A stretch of DNA of 64,000 bases from contig NZ_JAJAGO010000003.1 in NCBI RefSeq assembly GCF_025165795.1, forward strand, positions 248,001 through 312,000. Direction: 5' to 3'. The stretch is from Streptomyces gossypii. GTDB taxonomy: Bacteria; Actinomycetota; Actinomycetes; Streptomycetales; Streptomycetaceae. Numbering within the stretch: position 1 is the stretch's first letter; each line of letters opens with the position of its first letter. The translations under genes and the position numbers were made by a program. Shown piece by piece: positions 16,518 to 25,492 of the stretch. The notes under the pieces were generated by a model. It was not told the DNA's origin. It did no database searches and was given only the letters and a program-made list of their open reading frames with translations.

Positions 16518-17460
16518 TTATTCGGGCATAACGCCGTGGATGCGGGAGAGGGTGAAAACGCGTTCGGCGTCCCGCAGATGGCACCAGGCTTCGAGGTAGG
16601 GCGGGTCGAGTACGAGGCGGCTGAGGGTGCGCACGGTCCGGCTGTCCGAGGTGGCGACGTACTCGACGGTGATGGCCTGACCGGCGTCAATGGCATGGGC
16701 GAGCTGGCGGACATCGCTGTACAGCAGCCGCTTCGCGTACCCGGAGACGATTTCCTCGGTGTCCGTGCCATACGGGGTTCCGCTGCCGAACGGGTCGGGG
16801 TCCGGGGTGGTCGGCGGGGCGGTCAGCAGTCGGGAGGCCAAGGCGCTCAGGTCGACAGGGGCCGGGGCCTTCGCCGCGCGGATGGCCGTGCTCCTCAGGC
16901 CCGCCCTGCCGCCGGTCCTGCGCGGGGCCGGGACGGGCGCGGCGGCCCGCTGAGGCCGGGCTCTCTCGATGCGTACGGTTCCCTCGCCCGTCTCGGCGAC
17001 GGGAGCGCAGCCCTGGGCGCGGAGCGCGGCGAGGGTTGGCTCGAGCGGGCTGCGGCTGACCACCACAGTCGGGGCGAGTAGCCGCAGGCCGAGCTTGGCG
17101 AGCTTGCGGTGGACAGTGAGCTCGGCGAGGAGCGCGGGCTCCTCGCCGTGGATGACGCAGGCGGCGGGGGCGATGCGTACGCGGCCGTGGCTGCGCGCGA
17201 TGTCGGCGATGAGATAGGACAAGGGCTGAGGGAGGGGGCCGACGGCGACCGCGGCCAGGTCGGCTGCGACGCCGTCCGGGGGGGGCCGGCGTCCAGAGCT
17301 CGGCGGACGCTGCCGGCGCTGAACCGCCACACCGAGGCTGTGCCGCTGGTCTCCCGGTCGGCGACGGAATCCAGGAGCGCGGTGAGCCGCGTGGTCGGGG
17401 TGCCGGTGACGACGGCGGTGAGATCCGCGCACCCGTGAGCAGCCCTGCCTGCCCCACGTA
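16518..17460 (-). pseudogene. Helicase-associated domain / WYL-like protein, frameshifted and 5' truncated
   Basis: The minus-strand frame from about 17285 to 16518 encodes the C-terminal part of a helicase-associated protein (LSYLIADIARSHGRVRIAP, LLAPTVVVSRSPLEPTL) and ends in a WYL-like fold (ITVEYVATSDSRTVRTL, LEAWCHLRDAERVFTLSRI). Upstream, LTALLDSVADRETSG and VWRFSAGSVRRALDAG continue the same protein in another frame; the shift falls in a run of eight G (17278-17285). The beginning is missing. Conserved in Streptomyces as a much longer gene; here probably dead, unless the homopolymer shift is a sequencing error. Confidence 0.7.
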
Positions 17461-17827
17461 CGGTGTTAAGTACCGGCCCAGCTCGTGATCACCGTCCGCC
17501 GCGAGGGCGTGGCCAGCACCCCCACATGCCGCGCTCTCGCCAGAAGCAGGTCGAAATATCCGGGAAACGTGCTGCCGTCGCGCTCCTGCTGAAGCACGAC
17601 GGCAGCTTCCAGCATGGGAAGGGGCACGTCAGCGGCTCGGACGTCGGCGGTTCACGTCCGCCGGTTGCGGCTGCACGACCGGAACAGCGGGTGCGCCCGT
17701 GTTCGTCGTCAGGTGGGTGCTGCGAGCACTACGGGTGGCGGCGCTCCGTGCGGCCGGTCCCCACGCACCGTGTACGCCCGGACCGGCCCGCACACCCCGC
17801 CCCATTGATGAGTCTCGGCGCCTTCGG
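17461..17827. other. Intergenic stretch, nothing recognised
   Basis: 367 bases without an ORF of convincing composition. No repeat of the attachment type and no clear hairpin was seen. It may hold remains of the 5' part of the broken helicase-associated gene. Confidence 0.4.
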
Positions 17828-18433
17828 TCAGGAGATTTCCTTGATGACGGCGTTTCCGTCTGCTGCGGCGCGAGCGTAGAAGTCGCGCACGTTTCTGAGA
17901 CTGTCGGCCAGGGACCCGTCTTCGATCATGCTCATGTTCCGGGTGCTGCCGTCGGCCAGTCCGACACCCATGCGGAAGGAATACACATCTGCCTCCTCGA
18001 CCAGGGTGGCGCGCTCCTGGACCAGGCGGGGGATGTCCAGGTCCTGCAGGAAGTCGTGCACCGCGCGTACTTCGTCGGGCATGAGCAGTCGTGCATCGTC
18101 AATTCGTCCAGTGCGACCACCCCTTGGGAGGGCCAGACCTCCCATCACTGCGTCGCGCGCAGGCGCACGTCCGCAGGGTTCCCGATCCTCGTGATCGGCG
18201 TGGTTCGTGCAGCCGGTCAGCATCACGTGCAGGCCATCCCAGTTACGCCGGATATCGTCGTTCTCCTCCAGGAACTCCAGCAACGGCACCGAGTCGTGGG
18301 GTTCATCTGGCCGTGGTGCCTCGGTCCAGGCGTCCCACAGCCTCTTTCGGCCTGCCTGAGCTCCGTCAGGGTGTTCGAGCAGGGCTTCGACCTGTGCCGC
18401 ATGGTGCCGTGACAGTGTCATCCAGAATCCCAC
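17828..18433 (-). CDS. DUF1877 (YfbM-like) protein
   Basis: A 201-residue soluble protein of the YfbM type. Typical features are the N-terminal MGFWMTLSRHHAAQVEALLE, the central RNWDGLHVMLTGCT and the late MPDEVRAVHDFLQDLD. Members are small, of unknown function, and often sit in mobile or polymorphic-toxin contexts as possible immunity proteins; that role is not shown here. The start is the GTG at 18433. It is the last gene before attachment scar B. Confidence 0.75.
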   Translation of the reverse strand: MGFWMTLSRHHAAQVEALLEHPDGAQAGRKRLWDAWTEAPRPDEPHDSVPLLEFLEENDDIRRNWDGLHVMLTGCTNHADHEDREPCGRAPARDAVMGGLALPRGGRTGRIDDARLLMPDEVRAVHDFLQDLDIPRLVQERATLVEEADVYSFRMGVGLADGSTRNMSMIEDGSLADSLRNVRDFYARAAADGNAVIKEIS

Positions 18434-18643
18434 CCCACCAGCCTATGAGTTGGCTGATCCGGCCGCATGAGTCTGGCTCCTCAGCAGCTCTCCACATCCG
18501 GCCCGTGCTCAGGGGCGGCGTCCTGGCCTGCGAGGGGCGGTGAATGTGCGGCTGGATATCGGCGGGTGCTGCGGCAGGGTCGGGCTCGGTTGTGCGGCTC
18601 GGAGGCTGCGTGCGCGTGCTGCTTTTGCTCGTAGGCTGGACAA

Positions 18644-18678
18644 CGAAGGCCCCGGCCGCTGAGCGGTCGGGGCCTTCG
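18644..18678 (-). terminator. tRNA-Ser-type terminator, copy B
   Basis: Stem CGAAGGCCCCG / CGGGGCCTTCG, identical to the orphan copy at 12004-12038. Follows the 3' end of tRNA half B on the minus strand. Confidence 0.75.
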
Positions 18679-18700
18679 TGACAGCCCGGTGAGGCTGGGC

Positions 18701-18752
18701 GGAGGATAGGGGATTCGAACCCCTGAGGAGTTGCCCCCAACACGCTTTCCAA
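18701..18752 (-). repeat. Attachment-site scar B: 3' half of tRNA-Ser(GGA)
   Basis: 52 bases, identical to copy C. The right flank (18770-18870) shares CTGACCTGGTG and a CGAACGAGACC ... GAGACCA pair with copy C, not with A and D, so B and C derive from one element type. Confidence 0.8.
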
Positions 18753-19030
18753 ATGTTCGCTTGGGGGTTCGGCGGGGGCCGTATGCATCCTGACCTGGTG
18801 CTGAGTGTTCGGGCGACCCTCGTTTGGTCAGCCCCGAACGGGTCCGAACGAGACCCGGACTGAGACCATGCCGCACCGGTGATGGCAGGGACGGGTCAGG
18901 CCAGGGGCCCCCGGTCCCGCGATGGAGGCACCTCAATCTGGCCGACTCGCACATCTTGAGGGCGTCCTTGCGGAATGATCGGGACGGAGCCAGCCAGGCT
19001 GTTGCAGCGGGTGCTTCTTTGGGGGCGAAA

Positions 19031-20380
19031 GTGATCAATGGGGTGACGAACTCGCCCGACGCTGACGAAACCGGTGGTGAGCGAGGGCTCTTTGACGGAT
19101 TCGCCGAATACCGAACGCCCTCCCCGGAGGACTATCAGCGGTTGTTCACGACGGGGCTCGTAGTGGTCGACACCAACGTGCTGTTGACCCTCTACAGGTC
19201 AAACCAGCGGACCAGAGGCGACCTGCTCGCAGTGTTGGACCGATTGCACGATCGTCTGTGGGTACCGCACCAGGTCCTCACCGAATTCTGGCGCCTTCGG
19301 GAGCAGAGCACGATCCTCGGCCATCACAGCTTGAAGGCCAAGGAAGTCCGCTCGGCGCTGGTCAAGGCCGGCCGTTCGGCCAGCGACGCACTCGATCGGT
19401 GGCTGAAACAGGTCCACGTTGGTGACGACGCGGAGATCAGCGGCATGATCGCCGAACACCGGGAGCAGCTCGGCACCGTCCTGCTCAGTCTGCAGTCTCT
19501 GATCGATGGGCAGGCCAGCAAAGACGCCCTCGCAGATGCCACCGACACGAACACCGATCCCGTACTGGCACGGCTGGAGCCCATACTCCAGGGCCGGATT
19601 GGCCCTCCACTTGCCGACCATGAGCACGCGGCCGCACTGATCGAGGCGAAGCGACGCGGAGAGCACGATATTCCGCCCGGCTACGAAGACTTCAAGACCA
19701 AGTCGGATGAACGGGCAGCAGGGGACTATCTCGTCTGGGAGCAGACCCTCGTAGAGGCCACGCGTCTTGGCTCCGAGGTGTTGTTCGTGACGGGAGACAG
19801 CAAAGAGGACTGGTGGAAGCAACGTGACGGGAACATTGCGGCGAGGCCCCGTCCTGAACTAACGCAGGAGATGCTCCGCCGCACGGGATGTCGACTATTC
19901 ATGCTTCAGTCGAGCGGTCTGTTGGAGCAGGCACGTCTCGTTCTGGATCTCGAGGTGGAGACGGCTTCGGTAAGGGACTTGGAGCAGCTGCAGACCACCA
20001 CCCCCAGCGGTCCAGAATGGACCTCCGAAGCACTCGAAGCTTTGGTGGACCTCTTGCTCGGTCAGGCTGACGTGCAGGCGTATTCCATGCTTGAAGCGGC
20101 CCAGAACGACGGATTCGTCAGCCGAGCGACGGTCTACGAGATCGGCGGATATGCGGAAACGCGGATGCTCCGGGGGTTTACTCGGCCTGTCAAGACGGCG
20201 ACGAAGAGACTTGAAGAAAACGGCGTCGAAGTCGGAGACGCTGAGAATCTATTCTTCGCCGTCTATGATCGAGAGTCCGATGCGGTCTCGGCAAAGGGCT
20301 TCCGAATTGCACAGGAGGCCGTCCCCCTGCTGCGGCCAATCGCGCAGAAGATTCTGGGCGAAGATCCGTCATCCGCCTGA
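19031..20380 (+). CDS. PIN-like domain (DUF4935-type) nuclease candidate
   Basis: About 449 residues. The N-terminal half is a PIN-like nuclease: acidic residues in VVVDTNVLLTLYR, VPHQVLTEFWRLR and FVTGDSKEDWW line up with the PIN active site. A helical insert separates them. The C-terminal third (LEALVDLLLGQADVQAYSML and on) is a separate winged-helix-like domain I do not recognise. I prefer the GTG at 19031, since the frame upstream runs through attachment-arm DNA. PIN nucleases cleave RNA; accessory copies are often toxins or defence effectors. It is followed 75 bases later by a PH-like protein gene in the same direction. Confidence 0.78.
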   Translation: MINGVTNSPDADETGGERGLFDGFAEYRTPSPEDYQRLFTTGLVVVDTNVLLTLYRSNQRTRGDLLAVLDRLHDRLWVPHQVLTEFWRLREQSTILGHHSLKAKEVRSALVKAGRSASDALDRWLKQVHVGDDAEISGMIAEHREQLGTVLLSLQSLIDGQASKDALADATDTNTDPVLARLEPILQGRIGPPLADHEHAAALIEAKRRGEHDIPPGYEDFKTKSDERAAGDYLVWEQTLVEATRLGSEVLFVTGDSKEDWWKQRDGNIAARPRPELTQEMLRRTGCRLFMLQSSGLLEQARLVLDLEVETASVRDLEQLQTTTPSGPEWTSEALEALVDLLLGQADVQAYSMLEAAQNDGFVSRATVYEIGGYAETRMLRGFTRPVKTATKRLEENGVEVGDAENLFFAVYDRESDAVSAKGFRIAQEAVPLLRPIAQKILGEDPSSA

Positions 20381-20455
20381 TTAGACTGTTGCTGTTCCTG
20401 GGGTTAGGCAACTTTGTGTTGGGGCGCTGGACACCCTCGCGGGGGAGGAGATCAC

Positions 20456-22225
20456 ATGCAGGATCCTGCGGACTCGATGGAGGCCGACGAGCCTGAGGGG
20501 AACGGTCGGAGCGATGCCGCCGACTCACGTGCTGTGCACTGTCCGGCACACCAATCGGGCAGTAACTCGGCGGCGGCGTCGACGGTACTGGTGGAGGTGC
20601 GGCCAGGTCTTGCCGTCGCCTTCGGGGCGATCCCTGCGGATCTCATTTCGGAGCTCAAGTTTCATCCGATCGACTTGGGGCTCGTGTCGGTCGACGACCG
20701 AACGCGGATCTCGGCAGCCCTCGCCTCGATTGGCAACACGGCGACCGTGGGCGGCAACCTCGCAAACGCATTCGCCAGCGTTGAGGGGGTCTACAGGCTC
20801 GGCGACGCGGCGCGGGCGTATCTGAGCGCTGGCGGAGCGCTCGCAGTCAAGGATGGCGCGAATCTCGGAGCAGTGTTCCTCAACGGCAAGATAGCCCACC
20901 AGGTTCGCTGGACTCCTGTCACTGCGGTGACTGCGGCTGGGGTCGCGGCTGCGATCGGGCCGGCGCTGGCCATGGTCGCGCTTCAGATGATGCTGAGCCA
21001 GGTCGCGGGCCTCGTTCGAACCAACATCGCGCTGACAAGCCAGGTCCTCACGACCATGCGCCACGGGCAGTGGGCCGACCTGACGGCGCTCGTCGACACC
21101 GTCGATCGGGCAGTTGGCCGCGCGCGAGAGCTCGGATCGGTCACGACAACCGAGTGGGAGAAAGTCGCGGCTAAAGACGACGACCTGCGTAAGCAGCGCG
21201 AAACGTACCGTCTGAACGTCGGCGAACACGTCCGACAGCTCGGTCAGCTCGACACACCTGGCCGACGTCAGTATCTCGAGACGAACGCCAGGGCAATTAT
21301 CTTCGATGCCCACGCCCTCCTGTCTTCGCTCAAGGCATGGACCGGATATCAGACGCTCCACGCTGCGCGTGCGAGAGCCGTTGGACGCGAAGACGATGAC
21401 GAGGCACGGCTCGTTGAGATCATTGAGCGCGAGACCGGCGAGGAGTTCAACTCCGCCTTGGCCGAGACGACGAGCCTCGTCGACTCGCTGACGCGGGAGC
21501 TACGGATCATTGCCGAGCTCCCCGGACGCGCAACAGGGCCGCTAATCGGGAAGCGGAAGGACGCGAAGAAGGCTCGCCTCACCAGCGCCCAACTTCTGGA
21601 GGCCCTCCAGCCTCTTGCCGACGCTCTCCATCCACCAGCCCCTCCACTCCAAGCTCCCGCCGTCGTCTGTGCGCCCAAGTCACTGGATCTTGAGCGGTAC
21701 CTTCGCATTCTGCGATGGTTCCTCGAGGACGGTGAGACCCTCCGCGTCCTCGGTCTCGATGCCCCCGCTCGAATTGGTGCGATCCTCGACGGAGCAAAGG
21801 GGAAGGTCGCGCCGGCGATGGACAAAGCGGCGTCAAGGAATCTGGTCGCCGTCACGGATCGTCGCATCATCACGGCTAAGACGAACGCATTCCTCGGGCA
21901 AGGTGAGATCGGTCATGACATCCCGATAGACCGAGTGCGATACGTCCGAGCACCGGCCACACGGGACGGAAACGGGCGCTTGGCGATCGACCTCATAACG
22001 CCCGAGGACAACATCCAGTGGCTCTTCGACTCCGACCTCGACAACACCGTCGTGACCGCGCTCGCCGCGGTGCTGGCCGAGTCGATGAACATCCCGGACG
22101 ACGAACGCGTTCAGCTCCAACGGCGGTGCCAAGCCCCGCTGGAGGTGGGCACGGAGGGCGAGAGTGTCGGTACGAGGTCTGTGGAACCGTCTGGCTCCCA
22201 AGCCCCGACCGGCGATGCCGTATAG
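20456..22225 (+). CDS. Large hypothetical protein with C-terminal PH-like domain
   Basis: A 589-residue protein; start at 20456 with GGAGGAG upstream. Residues 140-200 contain a hydrophobic, Gly/Ala-rich segment (VTAAGVAAAIGPALAMVALQ) that may insert in or bind membranes. The centre is a charged helical region (KQRETYRLNVGEHVRQLG), and the last third has a beta-rich module (LVAVTDRRIITAKTN ... DIPIDRVRYVRA) that looks like a bacterial PH or YokE-type domain. No catalytic motif is visible. The same-direction PIN nuclease upstream suggests a functional pair; this is inference. Confidence 0.6.
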   Translation: MQDPADSMEADEPEGNGRSDAADSRAVHCPAHQSGSNSAAASTVLVEVRPGLAVAFGAIPADLISELKFHPIDLGLVSVDDRTRISAALASIGNTATVGGNLANAFASVEGVYRLGDAARAYLSAGGALAVKDGANLGAVFLNGKIAHQVRWTPVTAVTAAGVAAAIGPALAMVALQMMLSQVAGLVRTNIALTSQVLTTMRHGQWADLTALVDTVDRAVGRARELGSVTTTEWEKVAAKDDDLRKQRETYRLNVGEHVRQLGQLDTPGRRQYLETNARAIIFDAHALLSSLKAWTGYQTLHAARARAVGREDDDEARLVEIIERETGEEFNSALAETTSLVDSLTRELRIIAELPGRATGPLIGKRKDAKKARLTSAQLLEALQPLADALHPPAPPLQAPAVVCAPKSLDLERYLRILRWFLEDGETLRVLGLDAPARIGAILDGAKGKVAPAMDKAASRNLVAVTDRRIITAKTNAFLGQGEIGHDIPIDRVRYVRAPATRDGNGRLAIDLITPEDNIQWLFDSDLDNTVVTALAAVLAESMNIPDDERVQLQRRCQAPLEVGTEGESVGTRSVEPSGSQAPTGDAV

Positions 22226-22326
22226 GACCCGAGCCAAGAGAAGCTGGGCCGTAGCCGATCGCACGCTCGAGGCCCCCGAGCACGGCGGCATCGTAGTCGT
22301 GCTCGAGAGCCGCCGCCCCTCGCTGG

Positions 22327-22868
22327 TCAGAGAAGCGCCCGGGCAACCCGCCGCTTCAGCTGCTCGTCGGCGAGGCTATCCACCGTGCGCCACGCGGCGT
22401 CGGTGACCTCTTCGGTCTGCAGTTCGCCGATGTCGGCGGTGGTACGGAAGAGGAAGCGGAAGTCGAAGTGCTGGTGGGCGGGCTCGTCCTTGGCGGGATT
22501 GGCGTCGATGGGGTGGACGTCGATGTGCAGGGGATTTCGTTGTGCGGGGTGACGACGTAGGGCGGGATGCCGGTCTCCTCGGCGAGTTCACGGCCGGCAG
22601 CTTGCAGGAGCGTGTCGTCGGAGTGCTCGATATGGCCGCCGGGCAGCAGCCATTTGCCGGTGGCGTTGTGGAGGATGTGCAGGACACGGCCGTCGCGGCC
22701 GACGAGGATCGCGCCTGCGGTGACGTGTCCCGGCAGGAACTTGCGGCTGGTGAGGTCGTCGCCGTCGTCGAGGAGGCCCTGGACGATGTCGATTTCGCGC
22801 TTGTCCTCGGGGTGCTGGTCGAGGTACGCGGTGATGGTGGTGCGGATGTGGTTGGCCGTGATGGGCAT
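22327..22868 (-). pseudogene. Nudix hydrolase, frameshifted
   Basis: The frame from 22868 encodes a Nudix domain: GKWLLPGGHIEHSDDTLLQA, then GRELAEETGI, which fits the Nudix box (G-x5-E-x7-REuxEExGu) with a His in place of the first Glu. After NEIP the frame breaks at a run of four C, where a fifth C would restore LHIDVHPIDANPAKDEPAHQ and the end to ARALL. Either a recent pseudogene or a homopolymer sequencing error. The gene starts 5 bases after the SAH-hydrolase-like gene, and the spacing suggests one operon. Confidence 0.8.
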
Positions 22869-22873
22869 GGTGA

Positions 22874-23995
22874 TCACCTGTTGAAGTAGGAGAGCCAGGT
22901 CGCCGCGATGGCTTCGCGGTCAGGTGCGGGGACCTCGTGGATGCCAGGGGCGAGGTCTCCGCGGGTAAGCGTCCTGATCGCGGTGAGGATCTCGGCCTGG
23001 ATCAGGAAGATGAACGGCCCAACGCTCGCGCCGTGGACGAAGTTGACGGCATTGCCGCCGTTCGCCAGATAGAAGTAATGGCCGGTGGTCTGGTAGCGGG
23101 TGACGTGGTCGCCGACAACCGTGCGGGTGTAGACGTCCGGCAGGCCGGTAAGGTCAAGCTCGTCCTCGCTGGAGGTGACCGTGGCGACGTAGGCGCCGTT
23201 GCGCAGGTGGGAGAAGTCCTCGCCGCGCAGAGAGACCGCGCCGGTCGCGCAGAGCACTAGGCCGGCGCCGGTGAGCGCGGTCTCGCGGTCGCGCGCGACG
23301 GTGAACCCCTGGGATAGAGCCTGGGTGCGGCGTACGGGGTCGATGTCGAAGACGGTGACCTGGACGCCCTTGGCGTGTAGGAGCCGGGCGATGGAGGAGC
23401 CGAGTTTGCCGAAGCCGATCACGAGGGCGGGGCGGCCGTGGAGGATGTCGCCGCGGCCGCGCATGACAGCCTCGGTGGAGAACACGACGGACTGGCCGAC
23501 GAGGTAGTCCTCGGGGTCCTTGAGCGGGGAGCGGGCCACCGAGATGACGGGACAGGGCAGTTTGTCGAGGGCTTCGTAGCGGCGGTGGCCGTTCTCGGTG
23601 TCCTCGACGACACCGACCAGGCGGCCGGTGAAGCGGCTGTGGAGGTCGGTGAGGCTGGGGGCGAAGTAGCCGCCGACGTCGAGGAGGGAGATGGGTTCCC
23701 CGGCGGCCCGGGATTCGAAGTAGTCCAGCGCGGTGTCCGGGTCGGTGAACAGTTCGCGGGTCAGGGTATCGACGACGACGGTCCGCTCGGTCTCGCGCTG
23801 GGCAGCCAGGTGGACGGACTTCGGCTTGGGCAGCACCGCCGTGAGCCGGGTCATCGCGGCAACGGCGCGGACGAATGCGGGGCGCTCGGCCAGTAGGTGG
23901 GTGATCAGGAACGACGAGGTCTGCTCGTCGGGGGCGAACTGGACGGCGATCCGGGCGAAGTGTGCGTCCAGCTTGGCGCGTTCGAAGGTTTCCAC
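22874..23995 (-). CDS. Adenosylhomocysteinase-like NAD-binding protein
   Basis: A 373-residue protein with a Rossmann domain near residue 190 (ALVIGFGKLGSSIARLLHAK) followed by VTVFDIDPVRRTQAL and a C-terminal SAH-hydrolase-like strand (LANGGNAVNFVHG). True SAH hydrolases have about 430 or more residues and several Asp/Lys catalytic residues I cannot place here, so this is probably a family relative with another substrate. The start is a GTG at 23995 with GAGAGG upstream. It is upstream of the Nudix gene and downstream of an RsbW-like gene pair, in a regulatory cluster. Confidence 0.72.
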   Translation of the reverse strand: METFERAKLDAHFARIAVQFAPDEQTSSFLITHLLAERPAFVRAVAAMTRLTAVLPKPKSVHLAAQRETERTVVVDTLTRELFTDPDTALDYFESRAAGEPISLLDVGGYFAPSLTDLHSRFTGRLVGVVEDTENGHRRYEALDKLPCPVISVARSPLKDPEDYLVGQSVVFSTEAVMRGRGDILHGRPALVIGFGKLGSSIARLLHAKGVQVTVFDIDPVRRTQALSQGFTVARDRETALTGAGLVLCATGAVSLRGEDFSHLRNGAYVATVTSSEDELDLTGLPDVYTRTVVGDHVTRYQTTGHYFYLANGGNAVNFVHGASVGPFIFLIQAEILTAIRTLTRGDLAPGIHEVPAPDREAIAATWLSYFNR

Positions 23996-24048
23996 GGCAG
24001 TTGCCTCTCATCCGTACAAACAGGGGCCGTGCAGGGAGTTCCAGGGGG

Positions 24049-24504
24049 TCAGCGGCTGCGGGCAAGCCCGAACAGCAGCCGGTCGGCCCCGCTTGCGGCA
24101 TCCAGGTAGGTGTCGAGCTGAGAGGCGTCAGCGGACTGCGACAGCGGTTCCAGACCGAGCAGGAGAACGGCTGTGCCGGTGCGGGCGACCAGGGCCGTCC
24201 AGTCGGGGCGGCTCGGCAGCCGCAGCCTGCGGGAGGCGCCTGGGAAGTGCAGAAACACGTGGTCGCCGATGCTGTGCAGGCAGCGGCCGGCGTCCGGGAC
24301 CACGTCCCCCGCCCGGCCCAGTCCGCCGAGGCTGTCTGCGAGACGCCGCATGCGGGCTTCGGGCGCGTTAGCAGTGCCGGGGAGAGCGGAGGCAGGACTG
24401 TGGGCGATCTCGCGGCCGTGCGGTCCGGTGCCCGGCCAGCTCCAGGCGGAGAGCGAGACCAGTAGCCGAAGCTCGGGGCCGGTCGGAGTGAGGATGGCGC
24501 TCAC
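24049..24504 (-). CDS. Hypothetical protein coupled to RsbW-like ATPase
   Basis: A 151-residue protein that begins at a GTG overlapping the stop of the upstream ATPase gene (GTGA), so it is translationally coupled. It has VSAILTPTGPELRLLVSLSA at the start and DHVFLHFPGASRRL in the middle. No known motif is recognised. In Streptomyces such small proteins often sit beside anti-sigma-factor-like ATPases and HTH-TPR regulators. Confidence 0.65.
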   Translation of the reverse strand: MSAILTPTGPELRLLVSLSAWSWPGTGPHGREIAHSPASALPGTANAPEARMRRLADSLGGLGRAGDVVPDAGRCLHSIGDHVFLHFPGASRRLRLPSRPDWTALVARTGTAVLLLGLEPLSQSADASQLDTYLDAASGADRLLFGLARSR

Positions 24505-24902
24505 GCGGTCGTCCCTCCTGCGGTCTTGAAGCAGGACCAAACGATCTTTCCGAGCGGTGTGCGGTCCTGCACTCCCCAGCCGTCGGCGAGCGTGGCCACC
24601 AGGACCAGACCGCGTCCGGACAGGTCGGTGTCGGCAGCCTGGCGAGTCTCGGGGCGCCGGCGGCGGCTGTTGTGCACCTCCAGGCGCACGACGTCGTCTT
24701 CGGCGTCGAGGCGGACCAGGAATCCGTGGTCGGAGACAGTGCCGTGGACCAGCGCGTTCGTTGCCAGCTCGGAGACGCAGAGGCGGATGTCGTCGATTCG
24801 TTCTGCAAGGCCCCATCCGGCCAGGGTCGCGGAGGCGAATTCCCGTGCCTGTCCCACGGATTCGGGGTGGGCCTTGAAGAAACGCTGCACCGTTTCAATC
24901 AT
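24501..24902 (-). CDS. RsbW-like anti-sigma regulatory ATPase (HATPase_c)
   Basis: A 133-residue single-domain GHKL ATPase. The N box is CVSELATNALVHG, and the G boxes are DLSGRGLVLVATLADGWG. These domains bind ATP and act as serine kinases or anti-sigma factors in partner-switching; Streptomyces has dozens. I chose the ATG at 24902, since GAGGG lies 8 bases upstream. It overlaps the following gene by 4 bases and lies 8 bases after the resolvase-like gene. Confidence 0.85.
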   Translation of the reverse strand: MIETVQRFFKAHPESVGQAREFASATLAGWGLAERIDDIRLCVSELATNALVHGTVSDHGFLVRLDAEDDVVRLEVHNSRRRRPETRQAADTDLSGRGLVLVATLADGWGVQDRTPLGKIVWSCFKTAGGTTA

Positions 24903-24910
24903 TGCTGCCC

Positions 24911-25339
24911 TCATGACTCGGCATCCAGGAGGCGGGTGGTACCCGGGCTGTGGCGGCGGGCCGCCGTGCCGGAGGCAATCGGCGGCCATGCGGGGTGGGA
25001 CCGGCGGACCAGAAGCAGCCGGGAGCCGGCCGCCTTGATCCGCCGACCGCGTTCAGCCGCTATCGCCTTCGGGCCGAGGTGTGATGCGGCCGGGGCGAGC
25101 ACGCCATAGACATCCGGCAGGGCCAACACGTCCAGCAGGCCGGTGAAGGCCGCCGAGCCGGGGCCGGCACTCGCCTCGCGTTCGGTGAAGACGCCGGACA
25201 GCTCCAGCTCGTGGCTACGGCAGTACTCGGCGAGCGAGGCGACCAGCGCCTCCTGTCGGGCTTCGGAGACCCGCACCAGCCGCAGGAAGCCGTAGACGAC
25301 AGGCCCAATGACCAGGCGATGTTCCGTGAGGGGTTCCAT
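24911..25339 (-). CDS. Resolvase-N-terminal-like small protein
   Basis: A 142-residue protein whose order of elements resembles the catalytic domain of serine recombinases: a strand (VVYGFLRLVRVSEARQEALV), then LELSGVFTEREAS, FTGLLDVLALPDVYGVL and IKAAGSRLLLVR. The catalytic Ser and a DNA-binding domain are not present, so it is probably a non-catalytic relative in a regulatory role. It is first in the minus-strand cluster and divergent from the HTH-TPR gene at 25493. Confidence 0.6.
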   Translation of the reverse strand: MEPLTEHRLVIGPVVYGFLRLVRVSEARQEALVASLAEYCRSHELELSGVFTEREASAGPGSAAFTGLLDVLALPDVYGVLAPAASHLGPKAIAAERGRRIKAAGSRLLLVRRSHPAWPPIASGTAARRHSPGTTRLLDAES

Positions 25340-25492
25340 GCGGGGGACCGTCCAAAGGGTCGACAAGTAGTGACGATCCTGAGCATGGATGTCGCCGAAC
25401 TCCTGGCCAATCACCTGCCGTTCTACTTCCGTTCCACTTCCGTCCCGCCGCCCCCAGGCATCTGCTTCGATGACGGTGGAAGGGAGCGAGGC

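Noticed and set aside
24911..25339. Serine recombinase as the island integrase
   Set aside because: Only a short resolvase-like fold without catalytic Ser or DNA-binding domain; it lies in a regulatory gene cluster, not beside a scar.
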